This document shows positions 1 to 6,010 of a stretch of 7,616 nucleotides of DNA, piece after piece. A model generated the notes under the pieces. That model searched no databases. It saw only the letters and a program-made list of their open reading frames with translations, and was not told where the DNA came from. Position 1 is the first letter of the stretch, and the number at the start of each line of letters is the position of its first letter. A program made the translations under genes and the position numbers. Source of the stretch: Gammaproteobacteria bacterium (GTDB lineage Bacteria > Pseudomonadota > Gammaproteobacteria > Chromatiales > Chromatiaceae); assembly GCA_008080925.1 (NCBI GenBank), contig VMDJ01000086.1, forward strand, positions 1-7,616, written 5' to 3'.

Positions 1-281
1 CTAGCGTGGCAAAGAATGAGCACGATCTAGCCGTCGGCAATGTGATCGGATCGAACATATTTAATAGCTTAGCGGTACTCAGTATCCCAGCTTTTTTTGG
101 CCCTACCGCGGTCGAAAGTGCAGTGATATTGCGTGACATCCCGGTCATGCTCGTACTCACATTAGCCATCTTGATGATGGGTCGTCACGCTGATGGCAGC
201 GGCCGTGTTTTACGCTGGCAAGGTGCATTACTCCTCACAACATTTGTCGCTTACCAAATCTGGCTGTATGTTGCAGGTTAA
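1..281 (+). CDS. yrbG: YrbG-type calcium/sodium:cation antiporter, C-terminal part (cut by window start)
   Basis: Only the last ~93 residues are present, and the frame is open to the left edge. The fragment opens with AVGNVIGSNIFN, the GN-x2-GSN-x2-N signature of the second alpha repeat of the CaCA cation antiporter superfamily, which forms part of the ion-binding site. It is followed by three hydrophobic stretches: the segment running through IPAFFGP, the one around DIPVMLVLTLAILMMG, and the terminal helix ending in IWLYVAG. This fits the last membrane helices of an inner-membrane Na+/Ca2+-exchanger-like protein. In E. coli yrbG sits directly upstream of kdsD, as here. The ion transported cannot be read from the fragment, and the E. 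coli protein itself has no firmly established role. The GTG at 6 is an internal codon, not a start. Confidence 0.88.
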   Translation, partial: SVAKNEHDLAVGNVIGSNIFNSLAVLSIPAFFGPTAVESAVILRDIPVMLVLTLAILMMGRHADGSGRVLRWQGALLLTTFVAYQIWLYVAG

Positions 282-293
282 AGGACACTCACG

Positions 294-1268
294 ATGAAAA
301 TAGACAGCCACGAAAAATTACTCGCTACAGCGCAATCGGTCATCGATATCGAAACGGCAGCAGTTCAGGCACTGAAGCAACGACTCGGCGATGACTTTGT
401 TAAAGCGTGCGAAACCATCATCGCTTGCCAAGGCCGAGTAGTGGTAACTGGCATGGGCAAATCAGGCCATATCGGCAGTAAGCTGGCCGCCACCTTAGCG
501 AGCACCGGCACCCCCGCTTTCTTTGTTCACCCGGGTGAAGCCAGTCACGGCGATCTCGGCATGATCACTCCCGGTGATGTGGTGATTGCCTTATCTAACT
601 CGGGCGAGACAGCAGAGATCGTTACTATTCTGCCTTTGATTAAACGCATGCAAGCGCCATTGATCAGCTTGACCGGCAATCCAAATTCGACCCTAGCAAC
701 TGAATCCACCGTGCACCTTGATGTGGGTGTTGAGAAAGAAGCTTGTGTGCTTGATCTAGCACCTACGGCAAGCACCACAGCGGCATTGGTCATGGGTGAC
801 GCACTTGCGGTCGCTCTACTTGATGCCCGCGGCTTCACGCCAGAAGATTTTGCGATGTCACACCCAGGTGGCAGCCTTGGTAAACGCTTGTTATTACGGG
901 TGCGCGACATCATGCACAGTGGCGATCGGCTACCTATCTCTTCAATCGATGATCCTTTAAAAGAAGCCTTAATGGTGATGACAGCCAAAGGTCTTGGCAT
1001 GACCGCCATCATGGACGGCGATCAACTTAAAGGGATCTTCACAGACGGGGATCTGCGCCGCTGCTTCGAACAAGGCAAAGACCTGCAAAGCGCCAATGTG
1101 CGCGATGTGATGACAGCCGGCGGCGTTTGCGTTCCGCAAGATACGCTTGCCGCTGAAGCGCTTACCCTAATGGAAGAAAAGAAAATCAATGCTTTGCTGG
1201 TTACCGACAACAACAAACTTGTTGGCGCCCTCAATATGCACGACTTGTTACGCTCAGGCGTGATGTAA
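294..1268 (+). CDS. kdsD: D-arabinose 5-phosphate isomerase KdsD
   Basis: Converts D-ribulose 5-phosphate to D-arabinose 5-phosphate, the first committed step toward Kdo, the inner-core sugar of LPS; cytoplasmic. The 324 residues (E. coli 328) contain an N-terminal SIS sugar-isomerase domain (about 40-180, with GMGKSGHIG at 53-61 and SNSGET at 101-106) followed by two CBS domains (about 205-262 and 270-323). The residues matching the E. coli catalytic set K59, H88, E111 and H193 all appear at a constant offset of three: K56, H85, E108 and H190 (in SHPGG). The ATG is preceded by AAGGA at 281-285, eight bases away and overlapping the yrbG stop. Twelve bases separate it from yrbG and eleven from kdsC. 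The neighbouring kdsC and lpt genes support KdsD over the capsule paralogues KpsF/GutQ. Confidence 0.97.
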   Translation: MKIDSHEKLLATAQSVIDIETAAVQALKQRLGDDFVKACETIIACQGRVVVTGMGKSGHIGSKLAATLASTGTPAFFVHPGEASHGDLGMITPGDVVIALSNSGETAEIVTILPLIKRMQAPLISLTGNPNSTLATESTVHLDVGVEKEACVLDLAPTASTTAALVMGDALAVALLDARGFTPEDFAMSHPGGSLGKRLLLRVRDIMHSGDRLPISSIDDPLKEALMVMTAKGLGMTAIMDGDQLKGIFTDGDLRRCFEQGKDLQSANVRDVMTAGGVCVPQDTLAAEALTLMEEKKINALLVTDNNKLVGALNMHDLLRSGVM

Positions 1269-1279
1269 AGGAATCAACT

Positions 1280-1804
1280 GTGAGTGATGTATCGACAAAA
1301 GCTGCTGACATCAAATTAGTTATCTTTGATGTTGATGGCGTACTAACCAACGGTGGTTTGTTCTTCGGTGACAGTGGCGAAGAATACAAAATGTTTAACT
1401 CAAAAGATGGTCACGGCATGAAGATGCTACAAGACTCTGGAGTTCACATTGCGATCATCACCGGACGCAGCTCTAATGTGGTGACTCAGCGCATGATTAA
1501 CCTCGGTGTTGAGCATGTCTTCCAAGGGGTTGCCGATAAAAACATCGCTTACCAAGAACTAAAAGCACAGTTAGGAATCAACGACAGTAACATCGCCTAC
1601 ATGGGCGACGATGTCATCGACTTGCCCGTAATGACCAAAGTCGGTCTATCGATGGCAGTAGCCGATGCACATTCTGTAGTGATCGAAAACGCTGACTGGA
1701 CGAGTCAATATAAAGGTGGCCACGGTGCCGCTCGCGAAGCTTGTGAAATGATCATGCAAGCTCAAGGCACTCTAGCGCCGATGATCAAAGGCTATCTCAG
1801 CTAA
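1280..1804 (+). CDS. kdsC: Kdo 8-phosphate phosphatase KdsC
   Basis: HAD-superfamily phosphatase that hydrolyses Kdo-8-phosphate to Kdo and phosphate, the step before CMP-Kdo activation; cytoplasmic, usually a tetramer. All HAD motifs are visible: DVDGVLT at 17-23 (nucleophile D17, acid/base D19), the motif II threonine T61 in IITGR, the motif III lysine K87 in ADKN, and motif IV GDDVID at 109-114 with D110, D111 and D114. There is no cap domain, as expected for the compact C0 type. Length is 174 residues against 188 in E. coli, the difference lying mostly at the N-terminus. The start is GTG, chosen because AAAGGAA at 1267-1273 lies six bases upstream and overlaps the kdsD stop. It is two bases from lptC, implying coupled expression. 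Confidence 0.97.
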   Translation: MSDVSTKAADIKLVIFDVDGVLTNGGLFFGDSGEEYKMFNSKDGHGMKMLQDSGVHIAIITGRSSNVVTQRMINLGVEHVFQGVADKNIAYQELKAQLGINDSNIAYMGDDVIDLPVMTKVGLSMAVADAHSVVIENADWTSQYKGGHGAAREACEMIMQAQGTLAPMIKGYLS

Positions 1805-1806
1805 GT

Positions 1807-2376
1807 ATGTCACGCTCGAGCATTATCAATAGCGCACTGATATTGCTGCTCTTAATCAGCTTCTGGTTATTACGTTCATCACAGGATGAAACAGAAACCT
1901 CAGCTACGGAAGAACACGTCATCGACTATATGCTGCGTGATTTATCAACAACCACCTTTGGTCAAGATGGCAAACCCCATCGCACACTTAACACCCCCGA
2001 GCTAAAGCATTACCAAGATGACGACACGAGCGAATTGCTTGCGCCACACATCGTTGCACACCAAGGCGCCCAACCTCCCTGGAATATTTATAGCGACACG
2101 GGGTGGGTATCAGGCGATGGTGAACTCATTCTCTTAAACGGCAAAGTTAAAATGCGTCGCGAAGCTTTCGCCGACAATCCGTCAATGAATGTCGACACCA
2201 AAAATTTGCGTGTTCGTCCCAATGAAGACTATGCCGAAACCGATGAGCGCGTTAAGGTGCGTAGCAGTAATGGCGACCGTGTTGACGGTGTAGGCGCTCA
2301 GGTGTGGTTAGCCGAACCGATGCGCCTTCTTCTTAAATCAAATTCAAAAGCTCACTATGCAACGAAAAAACCTTAA
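1807..2376 (+). CDS. lptC: LPS export protein LptC
   Basis: Bitopic inner-membrane component of the Lpt bridge. It accepts LPS from the LptB2FG transporter and hands it to LptA in the periplasm. The 189 residues (E. coli 191) start with a single hydrophobic anchor at about 5-23 (ALILLLLISFWLL) followed by a periplasmic domain with the alternating short beta-strand pattern of the OstA/LptC jellyroll. Recognisable family features are the N-proximal DYMLRDLSTTTFGQDGKP segment, W92 in the PPWNIYSDTGW stretch, LLNGKVKMRR, and the ETDERVKV strand near the C-terminus. Sequence conservation in this family is low, so the call rests on fold pattern, length and position. The ATG is two bases after the kdsC stop with no good Shine-Dalgarno, so translation is probably coupled. 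The end overlaps lptA by 20 bases. Confidence 0.93.
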   Translation: MSRSSIINSALILLLLISFWLLRSSQDETETSATEEHVIDYMLRDLSTTTFGQDGKPHRTLNTPELKHYQDDDTSELLAPHIVAHQGAQPPWNIYSDTGWVSGDGELILLNGKVKMRREAFADNPSMNVDTKNLRVRPNEDYAETDERVKVRSSNGDRVDGVGAQVWLAEPMRLLLKSNSKAHYATKKP

Positions 2377-2851
2377 CGCCCTTCTGTTACTTTCGATCTT
2401 TAGCGCGCCTGTTTTTGCGTTAACCTCAGACAAAGATCAACCGATTGATCTGACCGCAGACAGTGCCGACATGAACGATGGGAAAGGCACAAGCATATAC
2501 ATCGGCAATGTTGATATCCGACAAGGAAGCCTACGCATTCAAGGCGACAAAGTAACCGTTTTTCATCAAGGTCGTGACCCACAGCGTTTTTTAGCTATCG
2601 GAAAAGTACGTTTCCAACAAACCGCTGATGACGGAAAGCTGATTAAAGGTAAGGCCGATAAAGTTGAATATGAAATGGATAGCGAATACATGCAAATGAC
2701 CGGTAACGCATGGCTCGACCAAGGTGGTGACATGATGGAAAGTGATCGCATTACCTACGATCGCGTTAAATCCGTGGTCAAAGGCGGCAGCGCTGCTCAA
2801 GGTAAGCAACGTGTGCGAATGCGCCTAATGCCTCAAAACGAAAAGAAATAA
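2357..2851 (+). CDS. lptA: LPS transport periplasmic protein LptA
   Basis: Soluble periplasmic protein that polymerises between LptC and LptD to form the bridge along which LPS crosses the periplasm. The 164-residue precursor (E. coli 185) begins with a clear Sec signal: basic MQRKN, hydrophobic core LNALLLLSIFSAP, and a probable cut after VFA at residue 21. The mature part is an OstA/LptA jellyroll. It starts with the typical DQPIDLTADSADMNDGKG and GNVDIRQGSLRIQGDKV strands and continues through GKVRFQQ, the VEYEMDSEYMQMTGNAWLDQGGDM stretch and ITYD. The ATG lies inside the 3' end of lptC (20-base overlap) with only a weak AAAAG upstream, so it is likely translated by ribosomes finishing lptC. 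The C-terminus is short and basic (NEKK). Confidence 0.95.
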   Translation: MQRKNLNALLLLSIFSAPVFALTSDKDQPIDLTADSADMNDGKGTSIYIGNVDIRQGSLRIQGDKVTVFHQGRDPQRFLAIGKVRFQQTADDGKLIKGKADKVEYEMDSEYMQMTGNAWLDQGGDMMESDRITYDRVKSVVKGGSAAQGKQRVRMRLMPQNEKK

Positions 2852-2853
2852 AC

Positions 2854-3579
2854 ATGTCTCAACTCTCAGCCGAAGGCCTAGTTAAACGTTACAAAGGGCG
2901 AAGCGTTGTTAATGGTGTATCCGTACACCTTGATACCGGCGAGATTGTTGGCCTACTTGGCCCAAACGGTGCAGGTAAAACCACTAGTTTCTACATGATT
3001 GCCGGTCTTGTGCACCCCGATGGCGGCAGCGTGCGCCTGGGCAATAACGACATCACTGACAAGCCAATGCATGCCCGTGCGCAACAAGGGCTGAGCTATC
3101 TTGCGCAAGAGCCCTCTATTTTTCGCAAACTCACCGTTGCGCAAAATGTTTTGGCCATTCTCGAGATGCGCCCCGATCTCAATAAAGATCAACAGCAGGC
3201 CAAGTGTGACGAGCTACTTCACGAGTTCAATATTGGACACTTAGCCAACAATATGGCGATTAGCTTATCTGGCGGTGAACGCCGTCGCTTAGAGATTGCA
3301 CGCGCATTAGCCATAGAACCCAAATTTCTTTTGCTGGATGAACCCTTTGCCGGCGTGGACCCAATCTCGGTCATCGATATTCAACGAATCATTCAACACC
3401 TGGCAGAACGTGGCATCGGTATCTTGATCACTGACCACAATGTGCGCGAAACCTTGGGGATCTGTTCGCGTGGCTACATCATGAATGATGGCGCCGTACT
3501 GGCGCATGGCTCACCCGATGAATTGCTAAATAATCCTGAGGTCCGCACAGCCTATCTTGGTGAGCACTTCCGCTTATAG
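2854..3579 (+). CDS. lptB: LPS export ABC transporter ATP-binding protein LptB
   Basis: ATPase of the LptB2FG transporter, which extracts LPS from the inner membrane and drives it along the Lpt bridge; cytoplasmic face, dimeric. It has 241 residues, the same as E. coli LptB. Catalytic residues even fall at E. coli numbers: Walker A GPNGAGKT at 36-43 with K42, Q-loop Q85, signature LSGGERRR at 138-145, Walker B FLLLDEP at 158-164 with E163, D-loop AGVDP, and switch H195 in ITDHNVRE. SYLAQEPSIFRKLTV around the Q-loop is typical of LptB rather than a generic ABC protein. The gene starts two bases after lptA with no strong ribosome-binding site. The partners LptF and LptG are not in the window; they are usually encoded elsewhere. 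The longest intergenic gap follows. Confidence 0.98.
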   Translation: MSQLSAEGLVKRYKGRSVVNGVSVHLDTGEIVGLLGPNGAGKTTSFYMIAGLVHPDGGSVRLGNNDITDKPMHARAQQGLSYLAQEPSIFRKLTVAQNVLAILEMRPDLNKDQQQAKCDELLHEFNIGHLANNMAISLSGGERRRLEIARALAIEPKFLLLDEPFAGVDPISVIDIQRIIQHLAERGIGILITDHNVRETLGICSRGYIMNDGAVLAHGSPDELLNNPEVRTAYLGEHFRL

Positions 3580-3688
3580 GCAAGCACTGCTATCCTGTAA
3601 TTTCATAGCAAGGATGCCAATTGGCATGAAATTTGATGCTAGGAAGGAATCGCTAGGTGGCACATAACAATAACAACCTGCTGAGATC
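3580..3688 (+). promoter_or_regulatory. Intergenic leader between lptB and rpoN with palindrome and alternative stems
   Basis: This 109-base gap is the only sizeable one in the left half of the window. It holds three inverted repeats: TGCTAT/ATAGCA (3588-3593 with 3605-3610), AATTTCAT/ATGAAATT (3599-3606 with 3626-3633) and the perfect palindrome ATGCCAATTGGCAT (3614-3627). The second competes with each of the others for bases, while the first and third could coexist. A strong AGGAAGGA lies at 3641-3648. I see no intrinsic terminator for lptB (no T-run after a stem) and no convincing -35/-10 pair. The best single element is TGTAAT at 3596-3601, with a poor -35. Whether rpoN has its own promoter here is unresolved. 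Confidence 0.5.
3614..3627. repeat. Perfect 14-base palindrome, candidate operator
   Basis: ATGCCAATTGGCAT reads identically on both strands and sits 62 bases before the rpoN start. Its 7-base half-sites would suit a small dimeric DNA-binding protein. It is not followed by a T-run, so it is not a terminator. The outer flanking bases do not extend the symmetry. No binding protein can be named from the sequence. Confidence 0.45.
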
Positions 3689-3692
3689 ATGA
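3657..3692 (+). CDS. Possible 11-residue leader peptide overlapping the rpoN start
   Basis: A GTG at 3657 opens an 11-codon frame reading MAHNNNNLLRS. It ends with TGA at 3690-3692, which overlaps the rpoN ATG as ATGA. A Shine-Dalgarno-like AGGAAGGA (3641-3648) is eight bases upstream of the GTG, much stronger than anything in front of rpoN itself. An in-frame TAG immediately precedes the GTG, so this is the earliest possible start. Codons 4-7 are AAC AAT AAC AAC, four asparagines in a row. Seen: the frame, the spacing and the overlap. Inferred: that it is translated and feeds ribosomes to rpoN. It may be chance; very short frames are common. Confidence 0.35.
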   Translation: MAHNNNNLLRS

Positions 3693-5146
3693 AGCCGTCC
3701 CTACAGCTACGCTTTGGGCAACAGCTCACCATGACGCCTCAACTGCAACAGGCAATCCGTCTGCTGCAGCTCTCCACACTCGACTTACGCCAAGAAATCC
3801 AAGACGCGCTCGACAGCAACATGATGCTCGAGACGGAAGAAGAGGCAAGCAATGAAGTCTCACTTGACGACGAGCTTCGCCCTGATATCTCCAGTAACGA
3901 CGCGAACAATGAAACCGAGGTAAATCTCGAGACTGAGAGCATGCCGGATGAAATGGCGACTGACTCTCAGTGGGAAGACATTTACGACAGCCTACCGACC
4001 CAAACCGCGAGTACCGCTAGCGCCGATGACCATGCTGAGTTCATCGCGCAACAGAGTGCTGATCTCTCCTTGCATGCGCATCTAAGTTGGCAGCTTGAGA
4101 TGTGCCGCCTCTCGGAATCGGACCACGAGATTGGTGAAGCGATCATCGATAGCGTGAATGATGATGGTTACCTGACCGCTAGCATTGAAGAGCTCATCGA
4201 ATCGGTTCAACCGCTTGAAGTTGAAGAAGACGAAGTGATCGCAGTGTTGCACCAAATCCAACAGTTTGATCCACCGGGTATCGCGGCAAGAGATACCCGC
4301 GAATCGCTGATCATTCAAACCCAGCAGCTCTCTAACGAATTTGATTCACGTGAGCTTGCGCTGCAGTTACTCGAACATCACTTTGAAGACCTTGCTGGTC
4401 AAAACATCAAAGCCATCATGAAAGGTCTTTCGATCGGTGAAGAAGAACTCGACGAAGTCTTATTATTGATCCGCTCATTAAATCCCCGCCCAGCAAGCGC
4501 GCTCCCCACTGGCAGCCCGGATTACATCGAACCCGATGTGTATGTGTTTAAACATGAGGGCAAATGGTTCGTCACCCTGAATGACGAGGCCATGCCAAAG
4601 CTCAAAATCAACGCAACTTACGCCAGTTTGATTAGACGCGCAGACGATTCCAGTGATAACGTGACCTTAAAGAATCATCTGCAAGAGGCTCGCTGGTTCA
4701 TTAACAGCCTGTTGAGTCGGAATGAGACCTTATTGAAAGTCGCGAACTGCATCTTAGAGTTCCAACAAGGCTTCTTTGACCACGGCGAAGAGGCGATGCG
4801 TCCACTCGTACTTCGTGATGTCGCCGAAAAGGTCGAAATGCACGAATCCACGATCTCTCGTGTGACCACGCAAAAGTACATGCACACCCCACGTGGCACC
4901 TTTGAATTCAAATACTTCTTCTCGAGTCACGTCAGCACCGCTGAAGGTGGCGAGGCCTCTTCAACTGCGATTCGCGCACTGATTAAAAAATTGATTGCTG
5001 CAGAAACGCCAAAGAAGCCGTTATCTGATAACAAGATCGCTGCCATCCTCGACGACCAAGGCATCAAGGTTGCCCGTCGGACCGTAGCGAAATACCGAGA
5101 AGCGATGGCCATTCCGCCATCTAACGAACGCAAACGTCTAGCCTAG
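3689..5146 (+). CDS. rpoN: RNA polymerase sigma-54 factor RpoN
   Basis: Alternative sigma factor that directs RNA polymerase to -24/-12 promoters and needs AAA+ activators to melt DNA; controls nitrogen assimilation and many other functions. The 485 residues (E. coli 477) show the full layout. Region I, about 1-50, is Gln/Leu rich (FGQQLTMTPQLQQAIRLLQL). Region II is strongly acidic, about 50-110. The core-binding domain follows, then a helix-turn-helix around 373-395 (LRDVAEKVEMHESTISR), and the RpoN box ARRTVAKYRE at 462-471, which reads the -24 element. The ATG at 3689 is the only usable start, as an in-frame TAA lies at 3671-3673. Its own Shine-Dalgarno is weak (GAG at 3683-3685), which suggests coupling to the upstream mini-frame. 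No key motif is missing. Confidence 0.98.
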   Translation: MKPSLQLRFGQQLTMTPQLQQAIRLLQLSTLDLRQEIQDALDSNMMLETEEEASNEVSLDDELRPDISSNDANNETEVNLETESMPDEMATDSQWEDIYDSLPTQTASTASADDHAEFIAQQSADLSLHAHLSWQLEMCRLSESDHEIGEAIIDSVNDDGYLTASIEELIESVQPLEVEEDEVIAVLHQIQQFDPPGIAARDTRESLIIQTQQLSNEFDSRELALQLLEHHFEDLAGQNIKAIMKGLSIGEEELDEVLLLIRSLNPRPASALPTGSPDYIEPDVYVFKHEGKWFVTLNDEAMPKLKINATYASLIRRADDSSDNVTLKNHLQEARWFINSLLSRNETLLKVANCILEFQQGFFDHGEEAMRPLVLRDVAEKVEMHESTISRVTTQKYMHTPRGTFEFKYFFSSHVSTAEGGEASSTAIRALIKKLIAAETPKKPLSDNKIAAILDDQGIKVARRTVAKYREAMAIPPSNERKRLA

Positions 5147-5161
5147 ATAGACGCAACAACC

Positions 5162-5167
5162 AAGGAG
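5162..5167 (+). promoter_or_regulatory. Strong ribosome-binding site of hpf
   Basis: AAGGAG six bases before the hpf ATG is the best ribosome-binding site placed directly before a major gene in this window. It contrasts with the weak sites of lptC, lptA, lptB, rpoN, ptsN, hprK and rapZ. It suggests that HPF is made in larger amounts than its operon neighbours, in line with a protein that must match ribosome numbers. Confidence 0.75.
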
Positions 5168-5173
5168 AAGCAC

Positions 5174-5500
5174 ATGCAACTCAACATCACTGGTCACCAC
5201 ATCGATATCACCGATTCAATGCGCGCTTACGTAGAAGAAAAAATCACCAAGCTCGAGCGACACTTCGACCATGTGACGAACGTGCACGTCATCCTCACCG
5301 TAGAAAAAAATGAGCAAAAGGCAGAAGCCACCGTCCACGTGTCGGGCAATGATATCTTCGCCGATGCCAGCAATGACGACATGTATGCGGCTATCGATGC
5401 CCTGATCGACAAGCTCGACCGCCAGGTCATCAAGCACAAAGAAAAAGTGCAAAGCCACCGCGGTGCAGGACATCGTGAAATGGCGGGAACAGAGGAGTAA
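5174..5500 (+). CDS. hpf: Ribosome hibernation promoting factor HPF (short form)
   Basis: Binds the 30S decoding region in slow-growing or starved cells and promotes inactive 100S ribosome dimers. The 108 residues align throughout with short HPF (E. coli 95): MQLNITG start, DITDSMRAYVEEKITKLERHFD first helix region, VILTVEK strand, EATVHVSGNDIFADA strand, and the DDMYAAIDALIDKLDRQ helix followed by a basic KHKEKVQSH tail. About a dozen extra residues (GAGHREMAGTEE) extend the C-terminus. The protein lacks the long-form dimerisation domain, so it would be expected to act with a separate RMF-like partner, not seen here. The position between rpoN and ptsN is conserved in proteobacteria. A terminator follows 18 bases after the stop. 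Confidence 0.97.
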   Translation: MQLNITGHHIDITDSMRAYVEEKITKLERHFDHVTNVHVILTVEKNEQKAEATVHVSGNDIFADASNDDMYAAIDALIDKLDRQVIKHKEKVQSHRGAGHREMAGTEE

Positions 5501-5518
5501 ACTCCGCACATCATCATC

Positions 5519-5548
5519 GTGGCTCTGATTTCAGAGCCACACTTTTTT
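5519..5548 (+). terminator. Intrinsic terminator / attenuator between hpf and ptsN
   Basis: GTGGCTCTGA (5519-5528) pairs perfectly with TCAGAGCCAC (5531-5540), with the two central bases TT left over. In practice this is a nine-pair stem with a four-base loop. It is followed after AC by six T residues (5543-5548). This is a textbook rho-independent terminator on the + strand; there is no matching T-run for the - strand. It lies 18 bases after the hpf stop and only 12 bases before the preferred ptsN ATG at 5561, so downstream genes need read-through or antitermination. Partial termination between an abundant hpf message and the low-need regulators downstream is the simplest reading. Confidence 0.85.
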
Positions 5549-5560
5549 GAACAGACCATC

Positions 5561-6010
5561 ATGCTTGACGAACGTTTTATAAACCTCGATGCGATTCGCC
5601 TTAATGACGATTCCTCAAGTAAAAAGCGCGTGCTTGAACAAGCCGCAAAGCTGCTTTCTCGTAACGACTCTGATCTTGCCAACGATATCTTTGATCGTTT
5701 GTTAGAGCGCGAACGACTAGGTTCCACCGGTCTTGCCGGTGGCGTTGCCCTCCCTCATGCGCGGATGCCAGGTATCGAAAATACGCGTGGCGCTTTTATT
5801 CGACTCGATGAGGGTGTCGACTTTGATGCACTCGATCAACAACCGGTCGATCTCATCTTTGCTTTGATGGTGCCGGAAGATGCACCGGATACCCATCTAC
5901 AAATTCTGGCTAAGCTCGCCGCGTTATTTGGTGATGCCACTAAAGCCGACGCATTAAGAAAAGCTTCACCAGAAGGCGCACTCGATCTGCTACAACATGT
6001 CGATGCATAA
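5561..6010 (+). CDS. ptsN: Nitrogen-PTS EIIA component PtsN (EIIA-Ntr)
   Basis: Terminal phosphoacceptor of the nitrogen phosphotransferase chain (PtsP - NPr - PtsN). In other proteobacteria its phosphorylation state regulates potassium transport, sensor kinases and envelope stress responses; cytoplasmic. The 149 residues match a single PTS EIIA type-2 domain: SSSKKRVLEQAAKLL helix, RERLGSTGLAGGVALPHAR with phosphorylated histidine H66, PVDLIFALMVPEDAPDTHLQILAKLA, and a C-terminal helix ending LLQHVDA. A GTG at 5519 gives a 14-residue in-frame extension, but those codons are the terminator hairpin and its U-tract. The ATG at 5561 (MLDERFINLD) is therefore preferred, although it has no clear Shine-Dalgarno. 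The 3' end overlaps hprK by 14 bases. E. coli PtsN has 163 residues. Confidence 0.94.
   Translation: MLDERFINLDAIRLNDDSSSKKRVLEQAAKLLSRNDSDLANDIFDRLLERERLGSTGLAGGVALPHARMPGIENTRGAFIRLDEGVDFDALDQQPVDLIFALMVPEDAPDTHLQILAKLAALFGDATKADALRKASPEGALDLLQHVDA

Noticed and set aside
545..1012. 155-codon open frame on the minus strand inside kdsD
   Set aside because: Fully opposite the catalytic core of kdsD, with antisense-type composition and no recognisable domain.
3622..3638. Sigma-54-like promoter upstream of rpoN (TGGCAT, five bases, TTGAT), which would imply autoregulation
   Set aside because: The -24 GG is present, but ten bases later the required GC reads GA; the -12 element fails.
3658..3672. 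Perfect -24 element TGGCAC close to the rpoN start
   Set aside because: The position for the -12 GC holds TA and the surrounding bases are AATAA; also it would start transcription at or inside the beginning of rpoN.
5475..5503. Promoter candidate GTGAAA / TAAACT at the end of hpf, 17-base spacer
   Set aside because: Only four of six in each box, and transcription from it would run straight into the terminator hairpin at 5519.
5494..5505. Small inverted repeat GGAGTAAACTCC over the hpf stop codon
   Set aside because: Four-pair stem with no T-run; the adjacent 5519-5548 hairpin explains termination far better.
5227..5727. 166-codon open frame on the minus strand across hpf and the start of ptsN
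   Set aside because: Lies opposite two well-recognised genes, has a Ser/Arg-rich composition typical of antisense frames, and resembles no family.
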